A stretch of 64,000 nucleotides of DNA from assembly GCA_033980235.1 (NCBI GenBank), contig CM067079.1:25500658-25564657 (forward strand), in the 5' to 3' direction. This document shows positions 11,984 through 62,500 of this stretch, piece after piece (position 1 is the first letter of the stretch; each line of letters opens with the position of its first letter). Under the pieces are notes generated by a model. The model searched no databases and was not told the DNA's origin. It saw only the letters and a list, made by a program, of their open reading frames with translations. The translations under genes were made by a program, and so were the position numbers. This DNA comes from Diadema setosum. Lineage: Eukaryota > Echinodermata > Echinoidea > Diadematoida > Diadematidae.

Positions 11984-13884
11984 CTTGGTGACTGATGACC
12001 TCACCAAGCTGTTCTACAGATCATGCCAGCTTTCAGTTTCAACTCGAAGAAAATAATAATTCCTACACCAACCACAGCACACAAACACATACGGCATAGG
12101 CACATACAAACCACAAATTAATCATGCACATGCACCCACATGTAGATTGCAGCATTTAGCAGCACTCGGGATATAAAAGGAGGAGAAAAAAAGTCTCATT
12201 TCTTGTATAAATGCCAGATGTGTTTAATATGCCTATCCTGTTTTACATACAATAGTCCTGCAGGTAACAATGAGTGTGTCTCATTTGTCATGACTTATTG
12301 ATACACATTTTTTTTTTCTTTCTGCATACTTACATAGATAATTACAATAACACACAAGCCTTCAAACTGTATATACAGGTCTTACCATGTTCTTTTGTAC
12401 AGCCACTGCCCACGCCACAAAAAGAGTGGGCATAAACTTCTTCAATTTAACTCGTCAAACTCTATGTACACTTCTCAGCTTAGCCCGTTTTGTACACCAG
12501 AAAATACTACAACATATGTCACATTCTTAACAAGAAATATAAGCATCTAGAATAGTGGGTGAATCAAATGTCAGTGGTCACAACTAGTAGTAGAACAAAG
12601 ACATAAATATGAGCGACAAATGTCGTACTTTTACAGCTAAAGTAACGTCTGTACATGTTTAATTATGAATATGTCTTATACAGCCAAGTCGTATGTCCTA
12701 AAAAGTTGATAAAACACATTGTGAAAACAAATAGCATACATGAGTTTGGTACAGCATCATCATTCGTCTGATAAAAAATAACATGTGACATTAAAAAAAC
12801 AAAACAAATGCATATTGCCCCAACAAAGAAATCAAGTTTTCAATCTTAAAAGATAATCACCACTCAAGTTTTAAGGCATTAATAGTTTTATATGAAGACA
12901 ACGGAACATTATCAAGCAAACACAATGTATAGATTAAAAAAAAACCATAAAATATGATATGAACTACATTACTGTGGCTTCATAATGTTGTAAGAAACAC
13001 CTTCTATCTTCTTGCAGACAACCTGCCAGTATTTCAGCAGCCACTTTTGTAATGCACACAAAAACAAGAGTATTCAAACGATCACTTACGAGTATCAATT
13101 ATTTTTACTGGCTGCTTGTAATGTCTGTATTGGCAAAGATAAGACACACACACACACCTAGATCTAAACCACCAAAGCTGCAGCTCATGAAGATAAAATT
13201 CCCCTCCGTTCACCTCCAATAGTCCCACACATAGGAAACACTGCAGTTATTTGTATACACAGCATGTGCAGCATTAGTTGGAACATAAACTGACAATGCA
13301 GGGAAAGGGTGGAATCTACATTAAAAATCACCAAGAGATTCTAAGCAGCTTCATAAACGATAATGAAGACACACCAAAGCTGTGTCAAAGATTTGAGTAC
13401 TCACAAATATACAGACAATTCAGCTTGACCCTATTACCAGGTAGACAAAACTGTGGAAGTTATATCCAATCTTGCATCACCATCGTAATCATTGTGCCAT
13501 TTCTTTTTTCAGAGAACTACTTTAGAAAAACGTTTGTTTATGTAGGATGGGAAACACAGATTGTGTGGCTGAGAACACTTGTGTGTCCACAATGCGTACA
13601 ATTGTGTACAATGCATACAATGTAATGTCTGAAACATTGTCAGATAACACCATTGAATATCTGTCTACAAAAAGGATGAAATTATAACATACGATATTCA
13701 AAGCACCTTATTGAACAAATCAGGAATAGAAACAGACCATGGTACGGAGCTACCTCTTGGCACATAATATTTACCCTCTTTTCATGAGTTTTGTATTGCA
13801 TCTTGTGTGTGAGTGCACGCCACAGTGTATGTGTCCAGTTAACCCTCACCTCATCCCCCCCCCCTCCCCCTGCCTTGGGGCACA

Positions 13885-13961
13885 ACTGCTATGGCCAGGG
13901 GATTTGAACCTGGGACCTTGTGACTGAGATTTCCTGGCCTTACCCACAGAGCCACAGCAGC
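13885..13961 (-). repeat. tRNA-derived SINE fragment or tRNA pseudogene
   Basis: On the complement a box-A-like TGGCTCTGTGGG is followed about 35 nt later by the box B GGTTCAAATCC. The outer segments CTGCTGTGG and CCATAGCAG can pair with one wobble. The T stem is imperfect, so a functional tRNA is unlikely. Confidence 0.45.
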
Positions 13962-14822
13962 TTCTCAGTTTCCTTGTCTCATGGCCAAAACAAATTCCAA
14001 TCTGATCAACTTTAAAAAAAGGTGGATGTTTTAACCCCAATTCACATTTCATCTAAGATAGAAGTTTGCAGGGTGACAAAACTTGATAAAAGATATGTCA
14101 AATATGTCTCCCAAGCTAGACAAAAGATAATCAGGATATAAAGTAACAATAAAAAGAGAGGTAAAACAAGAAAACATTCATCACTAGACAAGTCTACATC
14201 TCAATGGGAAAAAAGAAGAAGTACTTTTAAAGAACACATGATTTACACAAATTGAAGTCAAAGCATCAAAATGTAATAATTTACTCCCCACAGCAGAAAT
14301 AATACACATCAGGTGAACAAGTGATGCTGCTGTCTTTTCAGATGTCTCAAGTGTCATGTTTTACATTGCAACACACACATTAAAGCAAAAAAAAAAAAAA
14401 AAAAAAAAAAATCTAGGTGATGAGATTGTATTGTTTGGTGTTGGAAGACTTGGTACAAGTTTGAAGTGTCTATCAGCACTCATGACATTTCTATTCTTCC
14501 TTTTCCACTTTGAACACCTTTGCCACAATATCCACGACACTTGGAACACAAATCTTACAGCATTGTGTATCAAAGAATTCTCACACTAGAATCTCTTTGT
14601 TAGCTAATCAAAAACAAAAAGGAAAAAAAAGTCTGTACACTGGAGTCTAGCAGCTTTTTTGGTTGCCCTGATCAACGAAATACACACACATTTGTAGCAT
14701 ATCATCACTCATATATATGCTCCTATACAGCAGACAGCACTTAAAGGTTGAACTGCCACAGAAACATTAATAGCGAAGCCGTTTACTTGCACAACCTGGA
14801 GATGCCAGCTGCATTATACACT

Positions 14823-14828
14823 TTTATT
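14823..14828 (-). terminator. Candidate kinase polyadenylation signal
   Basis: This is the first AATAAA on the complement that I find downstream of the kinase stop. It implies a 3' UTR of about 2.8 kb. Without transcript evidence this is weak. Confidence 0.2.
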
Positions 14829-15420
14829 ACTTTGAACTTTCTGATACTGTTTGAAGTCATGTGACCCATGCTGCTGATTTAGAGTGACCATGTGACCTGA
14901 TGGCGGGTAATTCATTAACATTTTGGTGGTCACAGCCTCCATACTGATTGCATGCTCACTTTCAAACCAATTTGTTTCATTTAACTGATTCGAATAAGCA
15001 CTGGTTTCTATGTAGGATGAATTGCTCAATCACAAGAAATTCATACAGCTTCTTAATGTAAACCCATTCATTCTTAATTCTGAAATGCCCATAGACTTAA
15101 TACACAGGCCACCAGGCTCCTGAACATAGCGGGTTAAATCTTCCTTTAACAACGTTCATATACAATAACATTGCGCCTGCAACAAGGTTGGATGCGCATG
15201 CACATACACTGAGGGCTGTACTTTCGTGACAAAGCCTCCTAACTGAAGTTCTTCTAGATAACACTTGCCATCACTGACCATCATCACTTGAGCTATCAAA
15301 ATCCACTCCAACCACACCCATCTGCACCAGCTTGGCAGCTTTTGACTGTGGGAAGCAGACACACCCATAGGTCAACATCACTCCAATCCCATGCTACTGT
15401 AGATGCAGATAAGAAAGACC

Positions 15421-15584
15421 AGGGTCCCATCTCATAACAAAAAGTTGCTCAGATAGCAACTCTAGCTGGAATGGCAATTGTCATGGTAATGACAAGAATC
15501 CTGTTTCCTGATTGGTTCTTGCTTGGGGAAGTTGATATTCTAACAAGACTTGCTATCCTAACATCTTTTATGACATGGGGCCCA
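15421..15584. mobile_element. Degenerate GGGCCC-ended MITE
   Basis: The left end GGGTCCCATCTCATAAC and right end TTATGACATGGGGCCC are imperfect inverses. The middle contains a CCTGATTGGTTCTTGC-like block. It resembles the element at 54919-55066 in layout and size (about 164 bp). Confidence 0.5.
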
Positions 15585-17635
15585 GGTTTTCTCCTCCACT
15601 GGACTAATGTCATCGAATACCCACTAACTGGAACCACAGTGTGAGGATGAAATGGGGGAACAGGGTGTGGAGGGGAAGAGGATGAGGATGAGGAGGTGGT
15701 GGAAGAGTTGGGAGGCAGAGGTTAGGGAGGAAATGAAGCAGGGGAGATGCACACTTGTGCTCATCATCGACAGCCAGTCGTGATGCATTTAGATAATGGT
15801 AGTTACTGTCAACAAAAGACCAACTGCTACCAACGTCATCATGTAATGCTTGCAGAGCTTGGAGAGACATTTTCATATGTCTCAACAGTGCACCATCCTA
15901 CTTACAGCACAAGCAGAAAATTGGGGGGGGGGGGCATAATGATGAAAGATGAGAGACGGACATACTGCCAAACAGGTGGTATTAAGTCTAGCAACACATA
16001 TCTGGCTAAAAAAAAAATAAAAATAAAGTGTCTACATTGCTAAATACAGCAACTGCATCAAATTAAGGCCCAAAAAATTGCAGTGTATGCAATCATAAAC
16101 ATATCACATTTTCATCTCGCATGAATTATATCAGCACCATTTCTTGATAAATCTCCTGTCGCACACATTCTCTACAAACATAAAAACAATGACTTGCAAG
16201 AGGGCAAATATATCTCACAATCGGGATTATTAAATGCTGGTACCATCTGATCACAGCCACAATCATAACTCTCTGTAAATTTTACTTTGAACACAAATGC
16301 AAAATGCTATAGTATTACATACCTAGTTACTCTCTTCAATGTTTTGACTTGCCACTGGCTATAAGAATTTTCTCCACGTATCACATGTGCATATGCAGGA
16401 TACCCCACTAACATGGGGGCACACACAAATTATGGAAAGCCTTGAATATTTTGCAGTCTGGAAAGTTTCACATGATCCGCCCACAGCGATATACCAGAGC
16501 AAACGACTATGCATTGAAGATACATGTGAATATTTGTATGCATATCCAAATTTAACAAGTGGACAATCAGAATTTACACTAATGGGTGGAACAGTTAGTG
16601 AAATTAGAAACATGTGAATTGTGTCTCTTTAGGCGGAGTGCGAAAACACAGTCGCTCAAAACACTTCCACTTCTACAGTCCGCACAAAATTTTTGTACAT
16701 TCTTTTCGACACCCTGTATTGCTCAAACTGTTTCGGGATCTCATCTTTACCAAACTCCTGACTTCTTTCCATGAAAGAATTCAAGCCAGCTTTTCCCTGA
16801 CATTGGTATTATATACTCACTGGGAACAACTTCCAAAGCTTACAAAATATTATTTCTCGTATGAACATGATATACACGACAGTAGTTAATGTAGCAAACA
16901 CTTTCACATTATCTAGAAAGTGGAACTTTCAGACATATAACATGCACATACAGTTGTGGGCATAGTAGTACACATCAAAAGTGGGTGAGGTACAATACAC
17001 AGGAGGAGTACCCAAACAAGATACTGATACTGAATGAATGACTTCCTTGGTTAGCATCACCTTTAGATATCCATAGGGATCAGACATATTCCACAGCTGA
17101 ACAATTCCTTTAAGCATACTCCTTATTGTTAAAACATCGAGGATCAGTTACACAGTTTTAAAAGAGACAGAAGTGTGAATATTTCACGTCTTCACTTAAA
17201 ATCAGAGATGTTCTCTGACGGTTCGAGAGCTATCTCCTTAGTCAAGCAAATTCTTGACATTGCAGGGCAAGACAGTTACAGGGAAAAAAACAATCCCTCT
17301 ACGCTATATCTCCCCACATTTCAGTGGACAGTCCCGGTGCTTAATGCACAACATATGCATAGCAACGGAACATTCCATTACCTTACGGGTGGAGCAGAAC
17401 TGATGACTTTTAAACATTTAAAGTTGATTCATCGTGTCTGCATTCACCAAATGGAGGACAGTTCCACTGCTCTTGCTTAACATGTGAAAGCCTCACTATG
17501 TCACCTACATGGCTGAATGGTACATTCCACTTGTTGTGGAGATGCCTAGCTAGTGTGGGAGCTTCCATTCATCTGGAGGTGAAACTTTAGTCCTGGGCTC
17601 GCAGGACCAATGGACAGCCTTCTTCCCGCTATTGA

Positions 17636-54272
<36,637 letters not shown>

Positions 54273-54340
54273 TTAAAGTATAGTATCAATTGAGGCGAAG
54301 CTTGAGCTCTTAATTTTTTTGTGAGATACTTAGGAACCAC

Positions 54341-54670
54341 TTTAAAAAATATTAAAGAGTATACAATTTTAAGAGGTATTGAAAGTTCATTTGATGTAAA
54401 TCGGCTTTGAAATGGCTGAGAATAAAAAAAAAAAAAGAGTAAAATAAAAGCAATCCTAATAAAAGGTAGGTCCCACCTTTCATTGGGATTGCTTTGCTTT
54501 GGATATCTCGGCTACTTCAAAACCAATTTTCATCAAATAAACTGTGAATTCCGCTTAGAATTATATGCTCTTTCATATTCATTAGAGTTTTCTCATTATC
54601 TCATAAAATTATCATCAAATGTTAGAAACCTGAAGCCCCATCTCAACCAAAACTGTGCTATCCCTTTAAA
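54341..54670. mobile_element. Diverged TTTAAAGGG hairpin MITE
   Basis: The right end CTATCCCTTTAAA and the inner GGATATCTCGGCTACTTC...TTTTCATCAAATAAAC match the elements at 40785-41267 and 56788-57180. The left end is decayed. Confidence 0.65.
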
Positions 54671-54918
54671 ACCAAACTGTAGTTCTAGTAAATTGTAGTT
54701 CTAGTATGCCTGCAGAACTGTCAATTTTAGCTAGATTATGTACACGTATGCATAAATGTCTGGAATAATACTGGAATAACACAATTTTAGTGGGATAATG
54801 ATGAAAATGCAGAATATTTTCAAAAAAGGTTCGCAGGAAATCCATAATCTCAGAACTTACCCAATCATGGTTGCTATGTAAATTTGCATATTCGATTATA
54901 TCGATAATTGACAAATCG

Positions 54919-55066
54919 GGGGCCCGTTTCATAAAACTTGTTATCAATGACAACTGCCACATTTCTATGACAAATTAGCTCCCAGCCAATCAGATGCAAG
55001 GATTTCAGTAGCTTGTCACATCTATGACAACTTGTCACTGATGACAAGTTTTATGAAACGGGCCCC
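54919..55066. mobile_element. GGGCCCGTTTCATAAA MITE
   Basis: A 148 bp element with perfect inverted ends GGGGCCCGTTTCATAAAACT (continuing TGT). The interior carries CCAATCAGATGCAAGG, shared with 27191-27310. Confidence 0.82.
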
Positions 55067-56787
55067 AGGTCAACAAACTTCCACCCGAGAGTGAATCGCA
55101 TGCAGCTCAATGAAAACTATGACTGCATGGGCACAATAGATCATCACATAATGTTCTACAGTCCAACAATGCTGAACAGGAGGGCTATTCTCGAATAATA
55201 GTCGTGTACTGCAATCAAAATTACTCTGCAGTTTTGATTTCAAATTACTCCCAAACAACTCATCATCCTGGCAAATTGTGGCAGCCAGGTAAGTTTCTTG
55301 GTAGACCCTTTTGATGTATAGCAAGCAAATTCCAAGTGGTAAAAGATGATTTTTTTGAGTGCTTCTGAGAACTATATTTTCTAGCTTTAAGCAACATGAA
55401 ACAAGAAGGGAGTCAATGCACCCCAATACAATGATGTGGTGCCTTATACATGACTTTATGGTGAACATATATCATATTTCATGACTACAAATTTCTCTTC
55501 AGAGGCTCAGAAACATCATTCCATCAACAGAAACATGAAAGAAAAATAAGATACTAAAGTATCTTATCACATACAAACTCATATTTGATAACACTACTTC
55601 TATGAAGTGCATACTTCCCCCACCCCACACATACCACTGGTGCCACATACGTACCAGTACACACACTATCATGTGCAAACAATTGAGTATCATGCAAATA
55701 TCAGCTCCACCCTTGTTAATGCGCAAGATAATTACCACTTTCATATTCATCATAAATGTGTATCTTGCCCAAGGCTTGCCTAACACAATGACAGGTGATG
55801 AACATAGACTGGATTCCCCTAGTATCAAAAGGTACCAATACTTGTATATGATGCGAACAAGTTCACTGAACAGCCTACTACTACACATTGTACAATGTAG
55901 GTCCTACGGAAATAGTCATGAATACATGTATATCCACAAATCTGTACGCACTGAAAGACCATACATCTGCATTGAAAGGCCCTATGTGTGTTGAAATGTC
56001 ATAGGTGAAATTTTAACAGATATGATTAATGTGTTGAAACTCGTCTCTTACTAATCACATCTGACTGAATAAATTCGCAGTGTTTCCCAAGCCACATTTA
56101 CTGTGTGACTAACATACAATCTGTACACTGTTTGGGGTTTACAATGTATACTAGCTGCATGTCATCTTGATTCTCGCCTGTACCATACAAGTGTACTCGG
56201 CACCTAAAAATAACCAGAACAAAGACAATTTGTAGTCTCCTCTACCAGACCTTCATCATCAAAAAGCAATGCTGAAAGTTCCCATCCCTCACGCATTAGT
56301 AGGCATGTTCTTACATTGTGCGTCATAGACATTGTATGTTCAACAAGTACAATAGATCGTGTATTTGAAACATTTTTTCTAGGACCTTCTATTGTAGGAC
56401 AACATTTTTCTAGGACCTGGTAAAAATGGGTCACAAGGTATACTAAACCTTATCATGGTTTTATTGGCAGAATTGCTAGACATGTTGATAAATTTGACCT
56501 GAACATGCTTGTCCTAATTTTGCATTTATAACCATTGCCAGTCTCCCGGTTGAGCTTCCAATACACAAAGACATACCCTAGTCTTTGCAATTCAGCCACC
56601 CACTTTGCATCAGGCAAAGCATAATATACAAATTGCTGCCATTTACAAACGCGACATCACCTGCTAAGTTCTACGGCAGCAAAAATGATACACTGACTGC
56701 ATGATAACAATAAACTGCAAACATGTTCTTCTCAAATGTCATAGAAGATCGTGCCGACATCACTTAAATGACTGTGAAAGTAATACC

Positions 56788-57180
56788 TTTAAAGGGACTG
56801 TACAGTACTGGTTGAGGTGGGGATTCATGTTTTGAACATTCCTAAGTGAGATAATGAGAAACCTCTAATGAAATATGAAAGAGCATGTAATTTTAAGAAG
56901 GATTCAACGTTCATTTGATGAAAATTGGATTTCAAAATGGCTGAGATATCCAAAATGTGATAATAATAAAAGGCGACAGGCAACGCCTTTTATTAGGATC
57001 TCTTTGTTTCACTTGTTTTTGGATATCTCAGCCATTTCCAAACCCATTTTCATCAAATAAACTTTTGATACCCCTTAGAATTGCATGGTCTTCGACATCT
57101 CATAGAGTGGTTTCTGAATATCTTGCAAAAAGTTAAATGCTAAATTCTCACCTCGACCAGAACTGTACACACCCTTTAAA
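56788..57180. mobile_element. TTTAAAGGGACTGTACAGTA hairpin MITE (uninterrupted copy)
   Basis: A 393 bp copy with intact ends TTTAAAGGGACTGTACAGTA and CTGTACACACCCTTTAAA. It provides the uninterrupted version of the element at 40785-41267. Confidence 0.85.
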
Positions 57181-58125
57181 GGTCCTAATTACCTTTGGGA
57201 GCAGTGATTTAAAAAATATTCAAGATATCACTTTTGATGCATATGTGTAGGTCAGTTGTATCACAAAACATCCTACCATATAAAAATTTTGCAATAAAGC
57301 CTACAATAGATATCACTATTTTTCTCAATAAACCACAACTGTAGACAGTTTAATCAAAAAATAACTTTATTAGTTACTATCGTTTACATTTTGTATATCT
57401 AACAATACTTATATGTAACATTGATTATACTGATTAATATTTTCATAATTGGGTTGTTTCTATCCCTAACTCATATTCTAGAACTATTTTGAAACATTAA
57501 AACTGGGTTTTTGTTTCATCTGCAAATGGTAAATAATGCCTTAAATTGTACACTGTGTGATAATCAGAAGATATAATCCTACAGCTATTCATTCATATTT
57601 TGATTATGTGAAACTCCTTCTCGAAAGTTACACAATGTGGTACATGATGTACATGTAAAGACAACATCCACCATGACTTGCAAAAGTGAAGCATCACGAG
57701 CATCATATCACAGTGTACAGCTGTATGGATGCTCATAGCTTGCAAATGCATTGAAAATTCAAACGAAACTCCGTCAAGGTAAATTCCAGATACAGAAATC
57801 GAATCTGCTGCAGCAATAAATAACTCAAGACAATCCATAAATTGAGGACATTTTTTTTAATGCCTCTGCCAAGAAGTATCGCTGGAGGCAAAATTTTTTT
57901 TTTTTTGTATGACAAGTGGTCTATTGTATGTGTCTTCATTGATCACGCATATCTGAGAGCCTATAAAACTTTGCTCAGATCAAGAAGGGTTTTGAGTGGA
58001 CAAAATATACTATTTAAAGACCACTACATCTTGCAATCAAATGTTTGACACGCTGTCAGAATGATGAATATTTGTCTGATTCACACAAATTACAATCCAG
58101 CTGTATTTTGCACAGTACATGATCT

Positions 58126-58195
58126 AAAAACAAAACAAAACAAAACAAAACAAAACAAAACAAAACAAAACAAAACAAAACAAAACAAAGCAAAC
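58126..58195. repeat. (AAAAC)n microsatellite
   Basis: About 13 units of AAAAC. Frames across it (Lys-Gln-Asn and Phe-Cys-Val) are artefacts. Confidence 0.95.
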
Positions 58196-58937
58196 CAAAC
58201 TAACAAAAATATAAAATTCTGTTCCCTATATACAATAATTACAATGTATGAAATCAGATCTGTAGAGAACACCATTACGGTTGGCATCCAGTCAAAATTT
58301 TGACGCACATATATCCTATTAAATTTACAACAGACTTTTGTGGTATACAGCTGTATGCTAGTAAGAGTGCTTGCGAGAGTTGGTTGCCAGCAAAGACAAA
58401 TTTGGAATGCAATGTACATTCAAAAACGCCTTAAAAGTACTTCCTATTTCAAATATATTTCTCGAAAGAAGTATCAATTAAAAGTAGTCCAGCAAGAGTC
58501 ACAATTAGTAGCCATGGGGCAATGAAAATTGCTTAACGTAGTCCATGACTAGTTTTTGAAAATGTTTTATGTCTCGAGACATGAAGTGAAACAAGTCTCT
58601 GGGCGCCAAGAAGTCTGCAAGGTGAGACTAGTATCAAGGGACTAGAAATCGACCACGACCAAATATGCCTGGTATGAAGGCAATGTGAGTGTATAATGGG
58701 GAGCGGAGCTGCCAAACCAAGGCCTGTTCCAAGACGATGATCCAAGGGGTGGGAAAATGTCTAGTCACATGCAGCCTGCATTAAGGTCTCAAATATCCAA
58801 ATGATAAAGAAATGAACATTTATGTTCTTATGATGACATACGATCACCATTTAAAAGCTCAAGAATTATCAGAAACTCCCTCCATCTTCATTCCTTCAAA
58901 AGGAAAACAGGAGCACAGGCCTGCCAACCTCTGCAGC

Positions 58938-59504
58938 TTAAAGGACAAGTTCACCTTCATTAACATAAGGATTGAGAGAATGTTGCAATATTAGTAGAAC
59001 ACATTGTTGAAAGTTTGAGGAAAATCGGACATGCCGTTCAAAAGTTATGAATTTTTAAAGTTTTTGTGCAGTCACGGCTGGATGAGAAGACTACTGCAGT
59101 GTATGATGTCACATGCGTACAACTATATAAGGAAAATAAAAAGAGAATTTCACAAAACTTTACTTTTTGAATAAAGTGCACATTTCTTCGACTTGCTACT
59201 GACATATGTTAAGGGTAATATTATTCCCCCTGCCTTCTGAAAGAGAGAAGTCGAGTGTTCTTTTGTTATGCGAAAAAAATGGAAATATGTTGAATTTTCT
59301 TTATTCTTTCTTTATATCGTTGTACTCATGTGACATCACAAGCTTACTTAGTCTTTTAATCCAGCCATGACTGAGCAGAAACTTCAAAAATTCTTAACTT
59401 TTGAACAGATTGTCCGATTTTCCTCAAACTCTCACCGATGTGTTCTACTAATATTGCTGCATTCACTCAACCCACATGTCTATGAAGGTGAACTTGTCCT
59501 TTAA
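58938..59504. mobile_element. Long-arm hairpin MITE, copy 2
   Basis: A 567 bp copy of the element at 53317-53884, with the same TTAAAGGACAAG and CTTGTCCTTTAA ends and mirrored arms. Within it, AGAGAGAAGTCGAGTG and CACATTTCTTCGACTTG are also mirrored. Confidence 0.85.
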
Positions 59505-62500
59505 AGAACATATACTGACACACAGTGAACACACTTTGTAGGCAAAAAAATCACATTTTGCTTTAAAAGCTTGGAAAATTGCATCATAAATGAAGCACAC
59601 TACATAAAACTTCAAAAAACAATATCATTACATTTGAAAAAGCTTAGTTTCAATTCATGAAGGAGGGGGAAAAAACCCCCTACAATGTACTAGGAATACA
59701 TAATTGTTAGCAGTTCCAAGAATGCTTAATTAGCGCACAATGAAAACTCAGACTAAGAAGGCTGTAATCTGATACATATTCTCTATACAGCGTATAGTTT
59801 CCCTTCAATGGCGTACACTGTCAGGCAGAAAAAAAAAAATCATTGTCTGTCTCAAAAAACTTTCTGTTCGTGCATGGTAATGTTCTTCAATCAGACATGG
59901 TCACTCACAAGATGTCGAAAGACTATCCAAGCAGCTAATCATGAAACAGAAAAATCAATATTTTTGTTTAAGATAATCTTGGGAGGTGCTACATAGGCCT
60001 AAATTTATCGTGGTCACACCTTAATAACACAAAACTAAGCACTTTTTTTTTTTGGGGGGGGGGGCATCCTTCAACATTATTGTGACTGTCATGATAAGGC
60101 TATCAGATGTAATCGCAGGAAGATAGCTGTATCCACATTTAAAACAAAATTTCCAAAAGACCTATGTGTAAATATACAGATATCTACATAAAACATATCA
60201 GATAACAGAATTTAAAAAAAAAAAAATACGGGCAAGGCAATACAAAGTTTTCATTATTTCATACATAGATAAAAATTATTCCTCGAAAATTCCTAGAGCA
60301 GAAGAATCCGACCATGGACTGTGTGTTTGTTCCTGACTACTATTACAACATGCACAATGAGGAAAATTTGTATACCATCATGATACTGACTGCAATGAAC
60401 AACTCATAATCATATTACCCATAAACTTGCATTATTCTATAACAGGGTTGGGGAACAACCATCGGTGTTGGACGTAGGAGAGCATCTGGCATTTGCATTC
60501 CATGGACAAAGTCTATGCTTTTACACACTCCTCGTGAATTACAGGTTCAGTGTTATATCATGCACGGTTTGAGCTGCATGGCATGCCTCTAATAAGCTAG
60601 AATTAAAGACACTATTTGATACAGTTGTGGAGGCTAAATTTCAGATATTGTCAAACTTTGCTAACTGAACTGTATAATAATGCTCAAGTGCATGGATAAA
60701 ACTCACGAACTCTAATGAACATACAGAAGTATTTAAATAAGAATTGTACTGTCAGTATCAAGAGGTATCTATGAACAAATATCAATGTGCTAAAAAAGAA
60801 GAAGATATGTTTACAAAATGGATTATTCTAACACTACTGTTTATGAGAAATACTGACTATGGCAAATCTGATCACTCACAGATTTTTTTAAATCTTTTTT
60901 TAACATGTTTTGACAAATTTAGTATTCATTTTAAAAAGCTAAGTTTTTATAGCTTAATACTCTGAAACCATACCCGAGACCACTAGGGACTACGCAGCCA
61001 AGACTTGAAAACTGGGAACATGATATAAAACAGTGCCTTTAATGTACCCTGCTAAATAAATTTAATACCCCATACATAATAAATGAACGTGGTATACAGC
61101 AGTGCTTCGCATCTGCCTACAGTATGTCTCATACACCAACATCCTGGTTCATTTGCACTATGGCTAACTATGACAAAACATGCTACTTTCTCATTTTCAT
61201 TCTATGTCTCAGGTCATTACTACTCTCAAATTAATTCTCCTAATGCCATAGACTAAACTCCAGTCATATTAAGAGAGTTGAAGATAGTTCCCCCACCATG
61301 CAAAGTAATTATTTAGTGTAAGAGCATAAAACCAAACTCATAGATCAGCAATAGTATGGAAACACAAAATCACAGAATTTAACCAGCATGCATAGTCTAT
61401 TCTTAATCAGTTCCAGCATGATTCCTTTCTGCAACATTGCATTTTTTTTATTCCTTATGTGCAACTATGACAGATGTATGAAAAAAATTTACTTATAATT
61501 ACCACGCCCCCCCAAAAAAAAAAAAAATCAAATCAAATTTATCTTTCTATCAAAATCTACACTACGCTATGATCATTTCCTTCAATCATCTGTTAAACAA
61601 TCAATCATGATTAATCAAATGATAATGTCATCATTTGTTAAGAACTCCTTATTTAGTAAGAGAAAGAAATGGCATAACATTGAATACATATCACTAAATT
61701 TAGATATTAGAATACAATCATATTATACATGTATCATGATCAAGATACAGTTATATCAATGAAATCATTTTCCCATACTCTCTCCCGAAAAGGAGGCATT
61801 TAGGTTCATCAAAAGTGCTTGACAAAATCCTAATTTTAGTCTTCACGATGTGTTGAATAACAAGTGAGCACATGATGTCATGTGAAATAACTATCTCCGA
61901 GCCAAAAATCACATACGATGTAGTTGTGTGCCCATGGGCAACATGGTTGTTACATGTACTTTCTTCTTGCATCTTCCATTCAATCAAGTTGGCAACTCAT
62001 TGACTGCATGATAGCATCTCTTTTATTTGATAATACTTCCTTTTAAAGGTAAAACTTAGTTTTCACAGTGGCTCAACATTCATCTTCCCCCACTTGGAAT
62101 TTGCTTGCAATGTAGCGAAAGGGTCTACCGAAGGAACTTCTCTGGGTGATGTAATTTACCAAGATGATGAGTTGTTTTGGAATATTTTACTGTGCCAATA
62201 CTGTGGGCATACCTTTTTGGTTTAAGCACATTTCTTCATTACCCAACTGAAATTGTGTTACCACACCTTTATTTCATACATTTCTTATGCTTAATGTGTC
62301 TATTTTACAGCAAAAATCTCATTTTCTTCCATCATATGGAAGCTGTTTCATCTTTAAAAGTATGGCTTGATATCCTTTGATGTGACTTAGATACAATCTA
62401 GCCAGATATGAAGACACAGAGCAACATAATGTAATTTGTATAAAATGCACAGAGAGAGAGAGACAATTTGTCCATTGCACATTGTCTTCAGCGTCCATAT

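Noticed and set aside
13885..13961. tRNA gene
   Set aside because: Box A and box B are present, but the T stem does not pair properly. It fits a SINE or pseudogene better.
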